Source of the DNA: Manihot esculenta
Taxonomy: Eukaryota; Streptophyta; Magnoliopsida; Malpighiales; Euphorbiaceae
Direction: 5' to 3'
DNA length: 64,000 nucleotides
Assembly: GCF_001659605.2 (NCBI RefSeq)
Contig: NC_035161.2
Coordinates: 26,645,691 to 26,709,690, forward strand
Part shown: positions 49,080 through 61,142 of the stretch, piece after piece
Layout of the letters: every line of letters begins with the position of its first letter
Numbering within the stretch: position 1 is the first letter of the stretch
Translations under genes and position numbers: made by a program
The notes under the pieces: generated by a model
Told to the model about the DNA's origin: nothing
What the model saw: the letters and a program-made list of their open reading frames with translations, nothing else
The model's database searches: none

Positions 49080-50446
49080 GTGATATGATATGTGTTTGTG
49101 TGAACTATAGTAGGATATCAGTTATGTGATAAAAGTAAGTAAGATCGAGCGGAAAAGAAGACATAAGAGTAAGAATAAGTTCAGAAAGAGGTTAGAGTTA
49201 GTCTGGGAATAGGTGGTAGTTGAGGCAGAGGAAAGGGTCAACCTTTTCTTTAGGAGGTTTCCTATCTTCATCCTGACTTACTAGGAGGCTAACGCATCGA
49301 ATACGGCGACGTTAGGTACGTTCGTGTGTAAGTATTCGGATGTGTATGCTAGTGGTTTTGGACCCCAGTGTTTCGCTTTCCTTGTTGTTGTGAGCTGTTG
49401 GTAGGATGGGTTTGATGACTTCTGGGCTTAGAGTGTGTTTTCCTTGGGTCAGTGGACCTGAGTGTGATCCATCAGTGGCAGAGTCAGTCTGTCAGTTCAG
49501 TTCAGAGTTGTGGTGAGTAGATGCAATCCAGCTGACCTTATGGTTCTAGAGTTGACTGTGTGATGTCATTCTAGGGCGGATTGGCTAGCTACTCATAGTA
49601 CTACCTGTGTCAATAGAGACAAGGTAGAAGAGTTTAGAGTGCAGGATGGATCAGTGGTAGTCCTTTAAGGGGACAGAGTATAGATGCCTAGAAGTTTGAT
49701 GTCAGCCCTATAGGCTCACAGTTACTCAGGAAAGGTTATCAGAGGGTTCTAGCTCTTGTGAGCAAGTTTCGTAGTCAGGACCGGGAATCAGCCTCAGTGC
49801 CCGTTGCTAGTGAGTTCTAGATGTTTCCCAGGTAAGCGGTCAGGTTTACCATCTGTCAGGGAGGTAGAGTTTGGAATGAGAATGGTATCTGGACGCGGAA
49901 CCATAGTTTCCTTTCTTTCCCCTACAGCATGGCACCTGCAAAGAGAGAGCTAAGAGTTATCAGAATAGTGGAAAGTTGGAGTAGATAAGGTTTTAGCTGA
50001 CTTAGTACTTCACCCTGGAATGTTTCCAGTGTTGTTGTGGGAAACGAAGGATGATTCCTTAAGATTTGATTGTTACAGATTAGTATGTCTAGTTAAGGTT
50101 GATGATCTACTAGCTGTTCTAAGTAAGTTGATTGGATTTACAGATTGGTATGATCAGAGATTCAGGTAGAATCCGTTGAGAGTCAGCAGCAGTAGCCTGT
50201 TGAGAGTTAAAGATTAAGTTAGTTTATTGGATGAGGAGTACAGATTGGTGTCGAACCTACAGAGTGGTCTCTGTTGAGAATTAATGAGTGAGAGTTTCAC
50301 AAAGAGATTAGGTTAGTAAAGATAAAGAGAAGAAGGAGTAAGGATCAGAGTAGCGCAGCAAAAGCTGTGGAGCTCAGAAGTCGTTTGAGATCTTGATTGT
50401 CTCTTTGTTTGTTTGTTTGTTTTAGCATTCGAGGACGAATGTTTTT
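49080..50446 (+). pseudogene. E4 degraded protease/pol-like remnant
   Basis: Blocks similar to the E3 protease region (for example GTGTGATCCATC and GTGGCAGAGTCAGTCTG at about 49450-49500, then ATGTCATTCTAGG at about 49565) and a little RT-start sequence (about 49830-50100) can be followed, but no frame is open. The rest to the purine tract is unrecognisable. Confidence 0.6.
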
Positions 50447-50460
50447 AAAGGGGGGAAGAA
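50447..50460 (+). other. E4 polypurine tract
   Basis: AAAGGGGGGAAGAA abuts the TG of the 3' LTR and is identical to that of E1. Confidence 0.9.
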
Positions 50461-52925
50461 TGTAATACCCGGCTCGTTCAGGCATCGGAATTCCTACCGA
50501 CCGGTGGAATTTCTGGTGGTGAACCTTCTTTGAAAGATAGAGCAAGGGTCTAGGAAAGTGTTTTCTAAATGGTTTTAAGTATTTTAAAATGTTGGGTTAG
50601 AAAAGAGTTGAGATTTTAAGTGAAAAGACCAAGGAGGCAGAATGCAGGTTCGGCCGCCGAAGGTAATGTTCGGCCGCCGAAAGTGCTATAGGTTTGGCTT
50701 CCGAAACTTCACGTTAGGCCGCCGAACGTTGCATGGTTTCGCATGCAGTTTCGGCTGCCGAAGCTGAGGCGGTCAGTCGCCTATATCTGCATCTCCAGTC
50801 GGTGAAAGGGATAAGTTTGACTTCCTTTTCACTACCAGAGGTGAGTTTTGGTCTCCTTGGATGATCTTCATGGTTTTCTTCAAAGTTAAACAAGTGTTAA
50901 GTGAGTTTATGTTGGTTTTGACGAGTTTTGGAGCTTGAAGAGTTTGGAGCTTGAATCTCCATATCTTTGAGTTTGGATCACGCCAGCCTTTGTTCTTCAA
51001 GAGGTAAGTGTTGATCCTTGGCTTTTATCATGTTTTCTAAAGGTTTTATGGTGGTTTATGGGTAGAGTTTGCATGATTAGGTTTGAAGTGCGTTTTGGAG
51101 ATGTTTGGATGAAAGCTTGACTATGTATTATGTGTGTTGGTTTGTTGGGGTTAATAGGTAGTTTTGGACCCCTTGGTGCATATACCAAAGTATGTGCAAG
51201 TTGAGGAGTTGAGTTATGCATGTTGAGTGAGGTTTGGGGGAAGTTGTGCATGAGGTGAGCTAGGTTCTGCCTAACTGGAGAACCCAGCTTCGGCCGCCGA
51301 AAGAAGGTTCGGCCGCCGAACGTGTTGAGGAGGTGGTTTCGACTGCCTCAACCTGCCCCCGAAGGATTGGACTTTCGTCTCTGGAGGGGAGGTTCGGCCG
51401 CCGAAGGTGCCGCCGAAGGTTAGAGACTTTCGTCTCTGGAGTGTGTTTTGGCCCCCGAACCTTACCCCCGAAGGCTTCGGCCGCCGAAAGAGGAGATTCG
51501 GCCGCCGAAAGTAGGCGAGTTTCGTCTCTGGAGAGGACATTCGGCCGCCGAACCTGCCGCCGAATGTGTTCTGTCCAGCTTTCCTATGCATGTTTTATGT
51601 GATTGCTTTATGAGCTTTTAGCGGGGTTTTGGGAAGTTGTTTAAGAGTTTATAAGAGTATGTTTGACACCTCAATCGAGTCCTTTTGTGTAGGATTGGAC
51701 CCGACAGGTCAGGGAGGTCGTCAGGATTAGCAGTTGCAGAGTCAGTACAGTTTCTGCCAGAGGAGCAGAGGTGAGTAGAACTAAACTTAATGTTTTATAT
51801 GAAAGTAACAGAATGTTTGAGCATAGTACATGCATCATGAACGCTATGATATTTACTAGGGTGATTTGCATTAGAATCACGAAGTTGTTGCATTGCTTAT
51901 TCAGTGATAGTGGGAATTGGACCAAGGCGACATCAATAGCCCTTAGAGGGAGTTTTGAGGTCATGTCTAATTCCAGATGATTGGACCCAGGCGACATCAA
52001 TAGCCCGTCGAGGGAGTTTTGAGGTCATGTCCAATCAATGATGTGGAATGTATGAGTTGTGATGCATTTGCATATAAAGTGCGTATGAATGAACTATTTT
52101 CAGTGTTTCTACTCACTGGGCTTTAGAAGCTCATCCCTTTCCCTTAATCCCAGTTTTGCAGGTACAGGGTTAGCTGGGAAGTGAGAAGCAGCAGAGTGTA
52201 GATTTCAGTATTGCATGTGTAATAGCATAGTGTGGACATGATGTAAGATTAAAGAGATACGTGTAAAGAGATGTAATAGCTAGTAAGTCAGTGTGTATAT
52301 GAGATAGAATGTGCTTTTGCCTATAGTATGTTTTATCCCTTGTGTATGCATGTATCCTATTTTCAGTTTCTTGATGAGAAATGAGTCAAACCAGGCTTAA
52401 TAAATGTTATGTTTCAAAAACCCAGTGAAGGATAACTGTGAGGGAAGATAGGGTTAAATCCCCTTGACCCAAGATCAGTGTCGAGGGAAGACCAGGTTTG
52501 ATTCCTGTGACCCATAGAGTGGACCATTAGAGAAGACCAGGTTTGATTCCTGTGACTCTATGGTAGCCAAGTTAACTTAGGATATGCTGACCCTACAGGG
52601 TGGGTTCTATGTTTCAGAGCATAGGGCATGGAGGTTACTTGGTAGAGGATCACTGGTGTAGCCCTGAGGGCTAGTTCAGATTAGGATATCTGAACTTTAG
52701 GTTCATATGATTGGACCTGCAGAGAGTGTTTTAAAGGTTAAGTCTGGTAGTTTTAAAGAAGAGTTTTAAAAACAGTAGTCCAGTCGGATCATGTATGAGA
52801 TTTTATCAGGTACACAGAGTTCATAGCAGGCTTACTACGGGTCCCGGCGGCCTTAAGTCGATCTGGATCCTAGTGCCGAGCACTTTGGGCCGTTACAGAG
52901 AGGTACCGGTTTCCGGGGTGTTACA
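50461..52925 (+). repeat. E4 3' LTR (2465 bp)
   Basis: Co-linear with the 5' LTR without indels. Differences seen include positions near 50758, 51339, 51702, 51899, 52796 and 52858, and four clustered in the last 20 bp, where the 5' copy reads CCGATTTTCGGACTG and this copy reads CCGGTTTCCGGGGTG. Confidence 0.95.
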
Positions 52926-54281
52926 AAGCCGGTCGGAGGCACCGAGCTGGTGAGGATGAACCCCATTCTTCCTTCTGAGGAGGTTCCTGCGGGGGGTTGG
53001 AGACCTCCACAACTGAGGAGGGGGTTCCCGGGATGGAGATTATCCCGGCTGACGATAGGGCTCCCGAGGACGAGGTGAGGGTCGTCCTTATGGATGAGGG
53101 TGCTCAGGGAGTCGCTACTGAGGGCACTCCTGTCATCGAGAGCACCCTTATGGAGAGGGCTGAGTCTGAGCCCGTAGGTGAGGTCCTCCCTCCGGAGAAG
53201 TCGTCAATTGCCCCCGAGGGCATTGCAAAGGGGGCGGGGAGCAAGCGTCCTCCTCCCTCTGACGCTCCTGTCCCCGTTCCTAAGAAATTCTGGGCTTCCA
53301 GACGTACTGCCCCAGTTCTGCCTCCGCTAGAGAAGAAGAAGACTCTGGTGGTGCCTCTGTTGTCTGCCCTAGATAATGATATTTTGAACGCAGAGGACAT
53401 CACCCATCAGTCCCCGACGAGCGTGGTCGCAGAAATAATCTGGGAGCGGATGTTTGGAGGGATTGCGGAGGCTTCGGATCCTCGCCTGCTGGCTCTCACT
53501 GGCCTCTTGGCCAGCTCTACTCAAGAGCAGGTGGCCTTCTGGGCTCGGTCCAGAGAGCAGCTTGGGGATACTGCCAGGGAGATGCTCTTGATGGTAATTC
53601 ACACTTGTCCCTTTTCTATTTTTAATTTTCTTTTACCTTTCTTTACCTTCTGACTTCATTTATTTTCTCTTTTGCCAGGCAGTGGGCATTTTCATGGAGA
53701 TAGATGCCCGGGATCGCGCTCTCAGGGACTCCGTAGACCGCCGTATCTAGGAGGCGCGTCTCGAGGAGAACTTGTCGACGACTAGCGATGCCCGGAGCAA
53801 TCTTGCGGCTGCACAAGAGCACTCCAAGTCCCTCTAGGTGGAGCTATCTACGGCGCTGAAGGCCCTCAAGAGGGCTGATGGGAGCGCAGCTGCGGCGGAG
53901 ATTCGACGAGATGAAGCATTAGAGCAGCTATCCTCTCTGGAGGAGGTTCGGCGGGGAAGGGATGAGGCCATAAGCCAAAGGGACGAGGCCCAGCACCATC
54001 ATGAGTTACTGAAGGCAGATTTTGATGTCGTGATGGCTCAGAAGGACGAAGCCCTAGCTCGGGTCGTGGTCCTATAGGATCGTACCTCTGTATCCCTAAG
54101 CAATAAGGAGACAGGAACTTATGCCTGGTGGAGGAATGAGGACCGTGTGATCAGAGCGTGATTAATGGCTTTGGTCGATATCTGATCTCTTAAAGCTGTA
54201 GAGTATCGTTCCCAATGAGCTATTCTGACTGCGGTGGTCTCATGGTTGTCTGAAAGGCTCTATTTCATTTTTTTAAAAAAA

Positions 54282-54620
54282 GATGAGAAGGTAAAGGGGC
54301 AATTGATGACCGCTGGATTTCTCCACCCCGTCCTAAGGCCAAGCCTATGATGACAGCCCATGATCTGAAGGCTTCTAAGCCTCCCGAACGAACCAGGTCC
54401 AGCCCGCTCATCCTTGAGACCAGGCTCCATCCAGATCTCTCAATCAGGTAGGCCCAGTCCTTTCGGCCCTAAGATTAGATCTCCCATGGGCTCAGTCCTG
54501 ATCTCCTCTTCCTGCCCAGCCCGGAGGAAAGAAGGTGGCCAGCCCGTTCGCTTGGCAGGTCCATCTGCATGTGTGCCAAGGGAGAATTAAATGGCCGTTA
54601 CGCATGAAGCAAAGATCTGA
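54282..54620 (-). repeat. Right terminal inverted repeat, inner part
   Basis: Reverse complement of roughly 33990-34325. It is cut at 54620 by E3; the outer 167 bp continue at 63534-63700. Confidence 0.85.
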
Positions 54621-57002
54621 TAATACCCGGCTAGACTCAGGCATCAGAATTCCTACCGTCCGGTGGAATCTCGGATGTCGGAGCTCTCTAGAAAGGTAAA
54701 GTAAAGGTTTTCTAGAATGTTTTTACATGTTTTTATGATTTTGATTAGAAAGGATTTGAGTTTTGAAAGAAAAGACCAAGGAGAAAAGAACCCAGGTTCG
54801 GCCGCCGAACATGGGGTTGTTTAGGAGGCACGTTAGGCTTCCGAAAGTGGCTTTCTTTCGGCCGCCGAACCCCAAGTTCGGCCGCCGAACGTGGTGAAGT
54901 TTCGGAAGCAGCTTTGGCCGCCGAAGGAGGTTTGGCCGGCCACCTGTAAAAGGCTCATTGTCAGGAAAATGGGCGAGTTTTCCCTCTCTTTTCGGGCATA
55001 GGTGAGTTCATGCTCTCTTATGGTTGTTTTTATGCTTTTTCTTCAAATCCCTCAAGTTTTCATGAGTTTTATCCTTTTTTTGAAGAGTTTTAAGCTTAGA
55101 GCAAGATTTTGGAGCTTGGAGACCTTTGGAGCTCTCTTTCTCCACATCTCCAAGTTTGGGTCGCACCAACCCTCGATCTTCAAGAGGTAAGTGTAGATCC
55201 TCATCTTTTGCAATGTTTTAAGTAAGTTTTATGAAGGTTTTGAGGGGTTTAGAGGGTAGAGATGCATGTTTAAGCTAGAAGTAAAAAAATGTTAGGGTTA
55301 TGTGAGTTATGAGGTATTGTGTGTTGTTATGCATGTTTAATGTGATGTTTGTTGGGGTTTAGGCTAGTTTGAGACACCTATATGTTTATATACATGTTTA
55401 TGCATGCTTGTGAGTGTTGTAGTTGAGTTTGGAAAGTTTGGAAGGCTTTTGTGCATGTAAGGGCTGAGTTCTGCCACTTCTGGAAGAACTCAGGTTCGGC
55501 AGTCGAAGGCACTTTCGGCCGCCGAACCTGCCTATGGTGGCTTGTTTTGGCAGCCGAACCCTGCCCCCGAAAGTTGAAATTTTGGCTCTGGAAGGGAGTT
55601 TCGGCCGCCAAAGGTGCCGCCGGACATGCATGAGTTTCGGCTCTGGAACCACTTTCGGCCGCCGAAGGTGCCGCCGAAAGTGGCTGAGTTTCGGCTCTGA
55701 AGGGACTTTCGGCCGCCGAACCTGCAGCCGAAAGTGCCCTGTTCAGCCTTCTTTTGCATGATTTCTATGATTGTTTTATGATGCCTTAGGGGGGTTTTTG
55801 GGGAGATGTTTAGAGTCCTATTCGAGTATGTTTGGTCCCTCATTTGAGTCCACCTATGTAGGATCGGACCTGAGGAACCGAGGTGTTCAGCAGTGTTAGC
55901 TGCTTCAGAGTTAATCCAGAGGTAGCCAGAGGTGAGTAGAACACAACCCTTTTATTTAAAGCAAATTAACTTTTAAGCATGTCCATGCATCACGATTGCC
56001 ATGTTTATAGGTTGTTGCATTAGAATCCACGAATATGTTGCATTGCATTATATGATGATGTTGTTGTGGATGGATATTGGATGATCCTCTAGCCCTCAAT
56101 ATGATATGATATGACATGAGATGATATGATATGACATGAGATGGTATGATATGATATGAGATGGAAAGACCAGGTGAGGCCGTATTGCCCCTGGCACTAT
56201 GTTATATGTAAGAGAAGACCAGGTGAGGCCGTATCACCCCTGGCATAGTCGGACTGTAAGAGAAGACCATGTGAGGCCGTATCGCCCCTGGCACAGTTGG
56301 ACTTGCTATGATATGTATATGTAAGAGAAAACCAGGTGTGGCCGTGTCGCCCCTGGCACGGTTGGAGGTGGTACGATATGCAGAGGGCTATCGGTGACAA
56401 TTCCATCCTTGATGCGATTTGTTTGTGATGTGATGCATTCCATGATAGCATATGTTTTAATGAATTGTTTTATTGTTCTGCTCATTGGACTTTTTAGCTC
56501 ACCCCTTTTCCCTAACCCCAGTTTTGCAGGACCAGAGGTAGCACAGGGAGTCAAAAGAGTAATGGTTAAGGGTATGTTATAGTTATGTCATGTAATAGTA
56601 TAGTAGTGGACATGTATAATGTAAAGTGATGAAATGTAAGATAATATAATGAGGTTTAGTATTGTGCTTGGCCCTAATGTTTATAGTAAATCCCTTTTTA
56701 TACATGATCTATATGTAATGTTTTATAATGAGCTATGTTAAACCAAGCTTGATGTATGTTATGTTGCCCCATTGGAGCATTTGATGAGGGCTCCAGTGTG
56801 GGGTTTTATGTTTTTGAGTTTGTGCATGCACAGGTTAAGCTTGGTAAATGAAAGAAAAAGTTTAAAGTTTTATGTATATGTTTGATCATGTATGGGATTT
56901 AACAGGTATACAGGATGTATGTTAGGCTTGCTACGGGTCCCGGCGGCCTTATGCCGATCTGGATCCTAGCGCCGGTAGTGGTTCGATTTTCGGGTCATTA
57001 CA
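54621..57002 (+). repeat. E3 5' LTR (about 2382 bp)
   Basis: Lacks the initial TG. Palindrome clusters lie at about 54796-54925 and 55495-55735, an ATATGAT/ACATGAG simple repeat at about 56098-56165, and a four-unit minisatellite of CCAGGTGAGGCCGTATCGCC type at about 56166-56365. Splice-like sites are at 55187, 55861, 55932 and 56529. Confidence 0.92.
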
Positions 57003-57005
57003 GAT

Positions 57006-57017
57006 TGGTATCAGAGC
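57006..57017 (+). other. E3 primer-binding site
   Basis: TGGTATCAGAGC three bases after the LTR end; initiator Met tRNA type. Confidence 0.9.
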
Positions 57018-57265
57018 CCTAGGTTCACATGGTCGGACCTAGAGTGTGTCGGGCTCATAGAGGTCATAGAAGCGCAAGCACAATAGGAAAAATCATGTCT
57101 ACTAGGATAGGATGTCGAGTCCTATCTAGATAATGATGTGAAATGCCATGATAGAATGCATGTGCATTAATGATATGCTATGTATGCGATGTGGGTTCAT
57201 GTGCTTCCACATGAACTATGTGATGCTAATGTTATGAGATGTATGTTGTTTTTCAGAGAAATAGG

Positions 57266-58665
57266 ATGAGAGGCACTCGTCGATCTGCAAGATTGACTGG
57301 AGTACCACCAGAGAATGAGGGCATGGATGCCCATCCCCCAGCATTGCCAAGGGCAATGTCATGTAGATCAAGCAGAGAAGGAACATCAAGGGACCCTAGA
57401 AGGTCTTTTGATGTGAGCAGAAGGGGAGCAGTTCAGGGTGGTATGTCAGTGGATATGAGGGGATCAGAGGAGGATGAACAGAGAAGAGGTGGCAGCTTGG
57501 GCATGAGTATGTCAGGAGAGGATATGGGAGAGTCCCAAGGAGGCACTCAGGCCTCGGGTTTTGTTCCACCACAGTATCCACCCTACCCATATGGGCCAGG
57601 GTATCCGATGGGGAATGCATCAGATTTCTTTAGCTATAACCCATGTCCCACCTTTATGCCCTATCAGAGAATGAGGGCATGGATGCCCATCCCCCAGCAT
57701 TGCCAAGGGCAATGTCATGTAGATCAAGCAGAAAAGGAACATCAAGGGACCCTAGAAGGTCTTTTGATGTGAGCAGAAGGGGAGCAGTTCAGGGTGGTAT
57801 GTCAGTGGATATGAGGGGATCAGAGGAGGATGAACAGAGAAGAGGTGGCAGCTTGGGCATGAGTATGTCAGGAGAGGATATGGGAGAGTCCCAAGGAGGC
57901 ACTCAGGCCTCGGGTTTTGTTCCACCACAGTATCCACCCTACCCATATGGGCCAGGGTATCCGATGGGGAATGCATCAGATTTCTTTAGCTATAACCCAT
58001 GTCCCACCTTTATGCCCTATCCTTCCTTTTACCCGCCATATTCACAGTATCCCATGTTTCCACCCTCACCCTTTTTCCCAGGTCCAGCAAACCCTAACCC
58101 AGGGAATGCTGCGCCTCCTCCTTCACTAGCAAAACCAGTAGTCCAGGATGTCCAAACATCCAAACCTAGCTCATCGGTTGGGGGTAAAGTGAAGATGATG
58201 GATTACCTAAAGTTGGATGTCCCCAAGTTCGAAACAGATGATGACCCTTTTGAGTATCTCAGAACGGTAAAGATGATAACAGATGAGCTAGGAGCAAGTG
58301 ACAGTAGAGCCATTCAGATGGCGGGGTTCACATTGAAATGCAAGAAAGCAAGAGAATGGTTCAAAAACTATGTGGACCCAAGGTTGGAGAGCTTATCCTG
58401 GGATCAGTTTGCCAATGAGTTCGCAGGATGGGCTTTTCCAGACAGTTCAAGGGAGCTTAAGATGATTGAGTTTGAGTAGCTAAGGCAGACGGAGGATATG
58501 AGTGTAGATGAGTACACAGATAAGTTCTTGGAGCTGTTGTCGTTTGCAGGGTAGAGGCAGAGGGAGAGGGGTAACCCCTTCTTCAGCAGGTTCCCGCGGA
58601 GAAGGTCCATCGGCTCCGGCACGGATCTTCACCATGACCCAGCAGGAAGCTGACACATCAGACAT
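57266..58665 (+). pseudogene. E3 gag pseudogene with 356-bp tandem duplication
   Basis: The frame starts [19 protein letters not shown] at 57266. The block from about 57309 is repeated from 57665 at an offset of 356 bp, nearly identical. Because 356 is not a multiple of three, the first frame ends at 57772 and gag continues in another frame to a TAG at 58477-58479. The second copy contains the capsid start ([18 protein letters not shown]). At about 58550 the sequence jumps from LSFAG to the arginine-glycine-rich region, so the basic linker and both zinc knuckles are deleted. Confidence 0.85.
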
Positions 58666-61020
58666 GGTGATGACAGGTAATCTCGCTCTCTTATGTTCTG
58701 ATGTGTATGTTTTAGTGGACCCTGATGTTTCTCTTTCCTTATTGCTTTGAGAGCCGTAGATAGAGTGGGTTGATATCTTCTGGGTTAGAGTGTTCTCTTT
58801 GGGTTAGTGGACCCAAGTGTGATCCATCTGTGACAGAATCAGTCTGTCAGTATAGTTCAGAGTATATAGAGAGTAGATGCCTTCCAACCGACCTAGTGGT
58901 TCTAGATTTGACTGATTATGATGTCATTCTAGGGATGGATTGGCTTTCTACTCATGGTGCTACCTTGGATAGCAGAGACAAGGTAGTTAGGTTCAGAGAT
59001 CAGGGTGGATCAGAGGTAGTCCTTCAAGGGGACAGAGTAGGGATACCTAGAGGTTTGATATCAGCCCTACAGGCTCGTGAGTTGTTCAGGAAAGGTTGTC
59101 AGGGGGTTTCTTGCTCTTGTGAGAGAGCATAGCAGTCAGGTCAAGGAACCAGCTCCAGTGCCCCTAGTCAGAGAGAGTTTTTAGACGTTTTTCCAGACGA
59201 GCTGTCAGGTTTACCACCTGTTAGGGAGACAGAGTTTGAAATTAAAGTGATGATGGGAACCAGACCCATCTCTATCCCTCCCTTCAGGATGGTACCTGTA
59301 GAGTTAAAGAAGTTGAAAGAGCTAAAGGAACAGTTACAAGAGTTGGTAGGTAAGGGTTTCATCCGACCGAGTATCTCACATAGAGGTGCTCTAGTATTGT
59401 TTATGAGAGTGAAGGATGAATCCTTAAGGCTTTGTATCGACTACAGGCGGTCGAACAAAGTCACTACCAAGAATAAGTATCAGTTACCTTGGATCGACGA
59501 TCTATTTAGACCAGCTAGCAGGAGTTGGTCGTCTTTTCAGGATAGATCTGAAATCCGGGTACCAGCAGTAAAGGATCAGAGAAGAAGATGTGCCGAAGAC
59601 GGCGTTCAAAACCAGGTATGGGCACTATGAGTTCCTAGTAATGTCGTTCGGGCTATTAAATGCCCCTGCATCATTCATGGATCTCATAAGCAGAGTTTCT
59701 AGTTAGATTCTGGACCACTTCGTTATTGTCTTCATTGACGATACCTTGGTGTATTCCAGAAGCGCAGAGGAGTATGCCCATTATCTGAGGACAGTGTTAC
59801 AGACCTTGAGAGGATATGGCTTGGGTGCCCAGTTCTCCAGATGTGAGTTTCGGTTAAGGAGCATATCTTTCTTGGGTCACGATGTGTCAGAAAAAGGGGT
59901 TTTGAGGTAGATCGCAAGAAAATTGAAGCTGTAGTTAACTGGCCTAGACCCACTACAGTGACATAGATTAAGAGCTTGTTGGGTTGGTAGGTTACTACAG
60001 GAGGTTCATCCAGAACTTCTCTAGAGTTGCTGCTCCTATGACCGGGTTGACCAAAGAGAAACAGAGGTTAGTTGGTCAAAATAGTGTGAAGAAAGCTTTG
60101 AATAGCCAAAGAGAAGGTTGACGTCAGTACCGGTGTTAACTCTGCCTACCAGTGATGAAGTCTTCGCAGTGTCCTGTGATGCGTCCCGTGTAGGACTAGA
60201 TTGTGTGTTGATGCAGTATGAAAGGGTAGTTGCTTATGCTTCTAGGCAGTTAAAGGAGCATGAGTTGAATTACCCTACACATGATCTAGAAAAGGTAGTT
60301 GTGATCTTTGCACTCAAGATGTAGAGGTGTTGCCTTTATGGGGAAAATGAGAGATCTTTATAGGTCATGAAAGCTTGTAGTGCATCTTGAGTCAAAAAGA
60401 GTTAAACCTAAGGTAGAGAAAATGGGTAGAACTGCTTAGTGACTATGGTTACAAGTTTCGGTAGCATCCGGGTGAGACAAATGTTATGACAAATGCCCCA
60501 GCCGGAAATCACTTGGCGGTTTATCCCACAGTACAGCAAAGGGAAGGTCAGTTGTCAGAGAAAGAATCAGGATGGTTGTGGGCCAGCAGAAGTGTTAAGC
60601 AGATGCTTGTAGGAAGCTTATAGTGTTTCTGGAGGGAGATATGGTATTGCTCAAGGTGTCTCCTATAAAAGAGGGGTGGTTCATTTTGGGAAGAAAGGTA
60701 AGCTAGCTTCATGATACATCGGACCCTTTGAGGCCTTGCAAAAGGTTGGGGATGTATCGTACAAGTTAGATTTACCTGTTTCCATGGAAAGAATCCACCT
60801 GGGTTCTCATGTTCCTATGTTATGGAAGTTCGTGTCAGATCCTGGCAAGGTTCGTAGTGAATCAGATGTAGAGATCCTAGGAGATCTCACCTATGTTGGG
60901 TAACCAGTGCGGATCCTAGACACGCAGATCAGAAAGTTGAGGAATAAGGGAATCCTGATGGTGAAAATCTTTTAGAATCACCACAAAAAAGACGAAGGTG
61001 TTTGGGAGACCCGGGAGTTC
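58666..61020 (+). pseudogene. E3 pol relic (protease, RT, RNase H start, chromodomain end)
   Basis: Protease-region sequence lies at 58770-59132 ([15 protein letters not shown]), with the active-site DPGAS of E2 changed to DPDVS upstream. RT follows at about 59240-59960, including [10 protein letters not shown] near 59735. An RNase H start lies at about 60118-60324 ([14 protein letters not shown]). The body of integrase is missing. A C-terminal stretch of GPFEALQKVG and SMERIH type at about 60720-61020 corresponds to the end of E2 pol. Many stops and frameshifts are present. Confidence 0.82.
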
Positions 61021-61129
61021 ATACTCTAGCAATGTCTTTATCTCTTTTAAGGATAATGTTTTTATGTTTTATGTGATATGTTTTGCTTTGCATGTGCTCG
61101 TTGAGGAACATTCGGGGACGAATGTTCTT

Positions 61130-61142
61130 AAGGGGGGGAGAA
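61130..61142 (+). other. E3 polypurine tract
   Basis: AAGGGGGGGAGAA immediately before the 3' LTR. Confidence 0.88.

Larger units (their letters stand above)
45696..52925 (+). mobile_element. E4: young non-autonomous gypsy element, TSD AAGCC
   Basis: LTRs of equal length (2465 bp each, constant offset 4765) lie at 45696-48160 and 50461-52925. They are flanked by perfect AAGCC repeats at 45691-45695 and 52926-52930. I count only about ten differences between the LTRs, so insertion is recent. The interior is 2.3 kb and encodes only a short zinc-knuckle ORF plus degraded protease-like sequence. RT and integrase are absent, so transposition must have used proteins from a relative. Confidence 0.96.
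34545..54200 (+). pseudogene. PF04195-like transposon gene of the long-TIR element, interrupted by E2 and E4
   Basis: The gene starts MEGPKLPEVFNLESC at 34545, breaks at 34691 where E2 inserted, and resumes at 44732. There PFFTEVFQYFGITPRMLSPN and GYKNSIKGW resemble the plant Transposase_28 'putative gypsy-type transposon' domain. A frameshift lies in a G5 run at 45114-45118, a GT-AG intron at 45278-45364 and a stop at 45643-45645. E4 inserted after 45695; the frame resumes at 52931 (VGGTELVRMNP). There is a second intron at 53594-53678, then a coiled-coil region rich in Arg, Glu and Ala to about 54070 with several TAG codons. The frame across each nested insertion is restored when one target duplication is removed. 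Its biochemical role is not known to me. Confidence 0.7.

Noticed and set aside
57006..57017. tRNA gene suspicion from TGGTATCAGAGC
   Set aside because: Only the 12-base primer site of the LTR element, not a tRNA gene; the same holds at 5389, 42377 and 48163.
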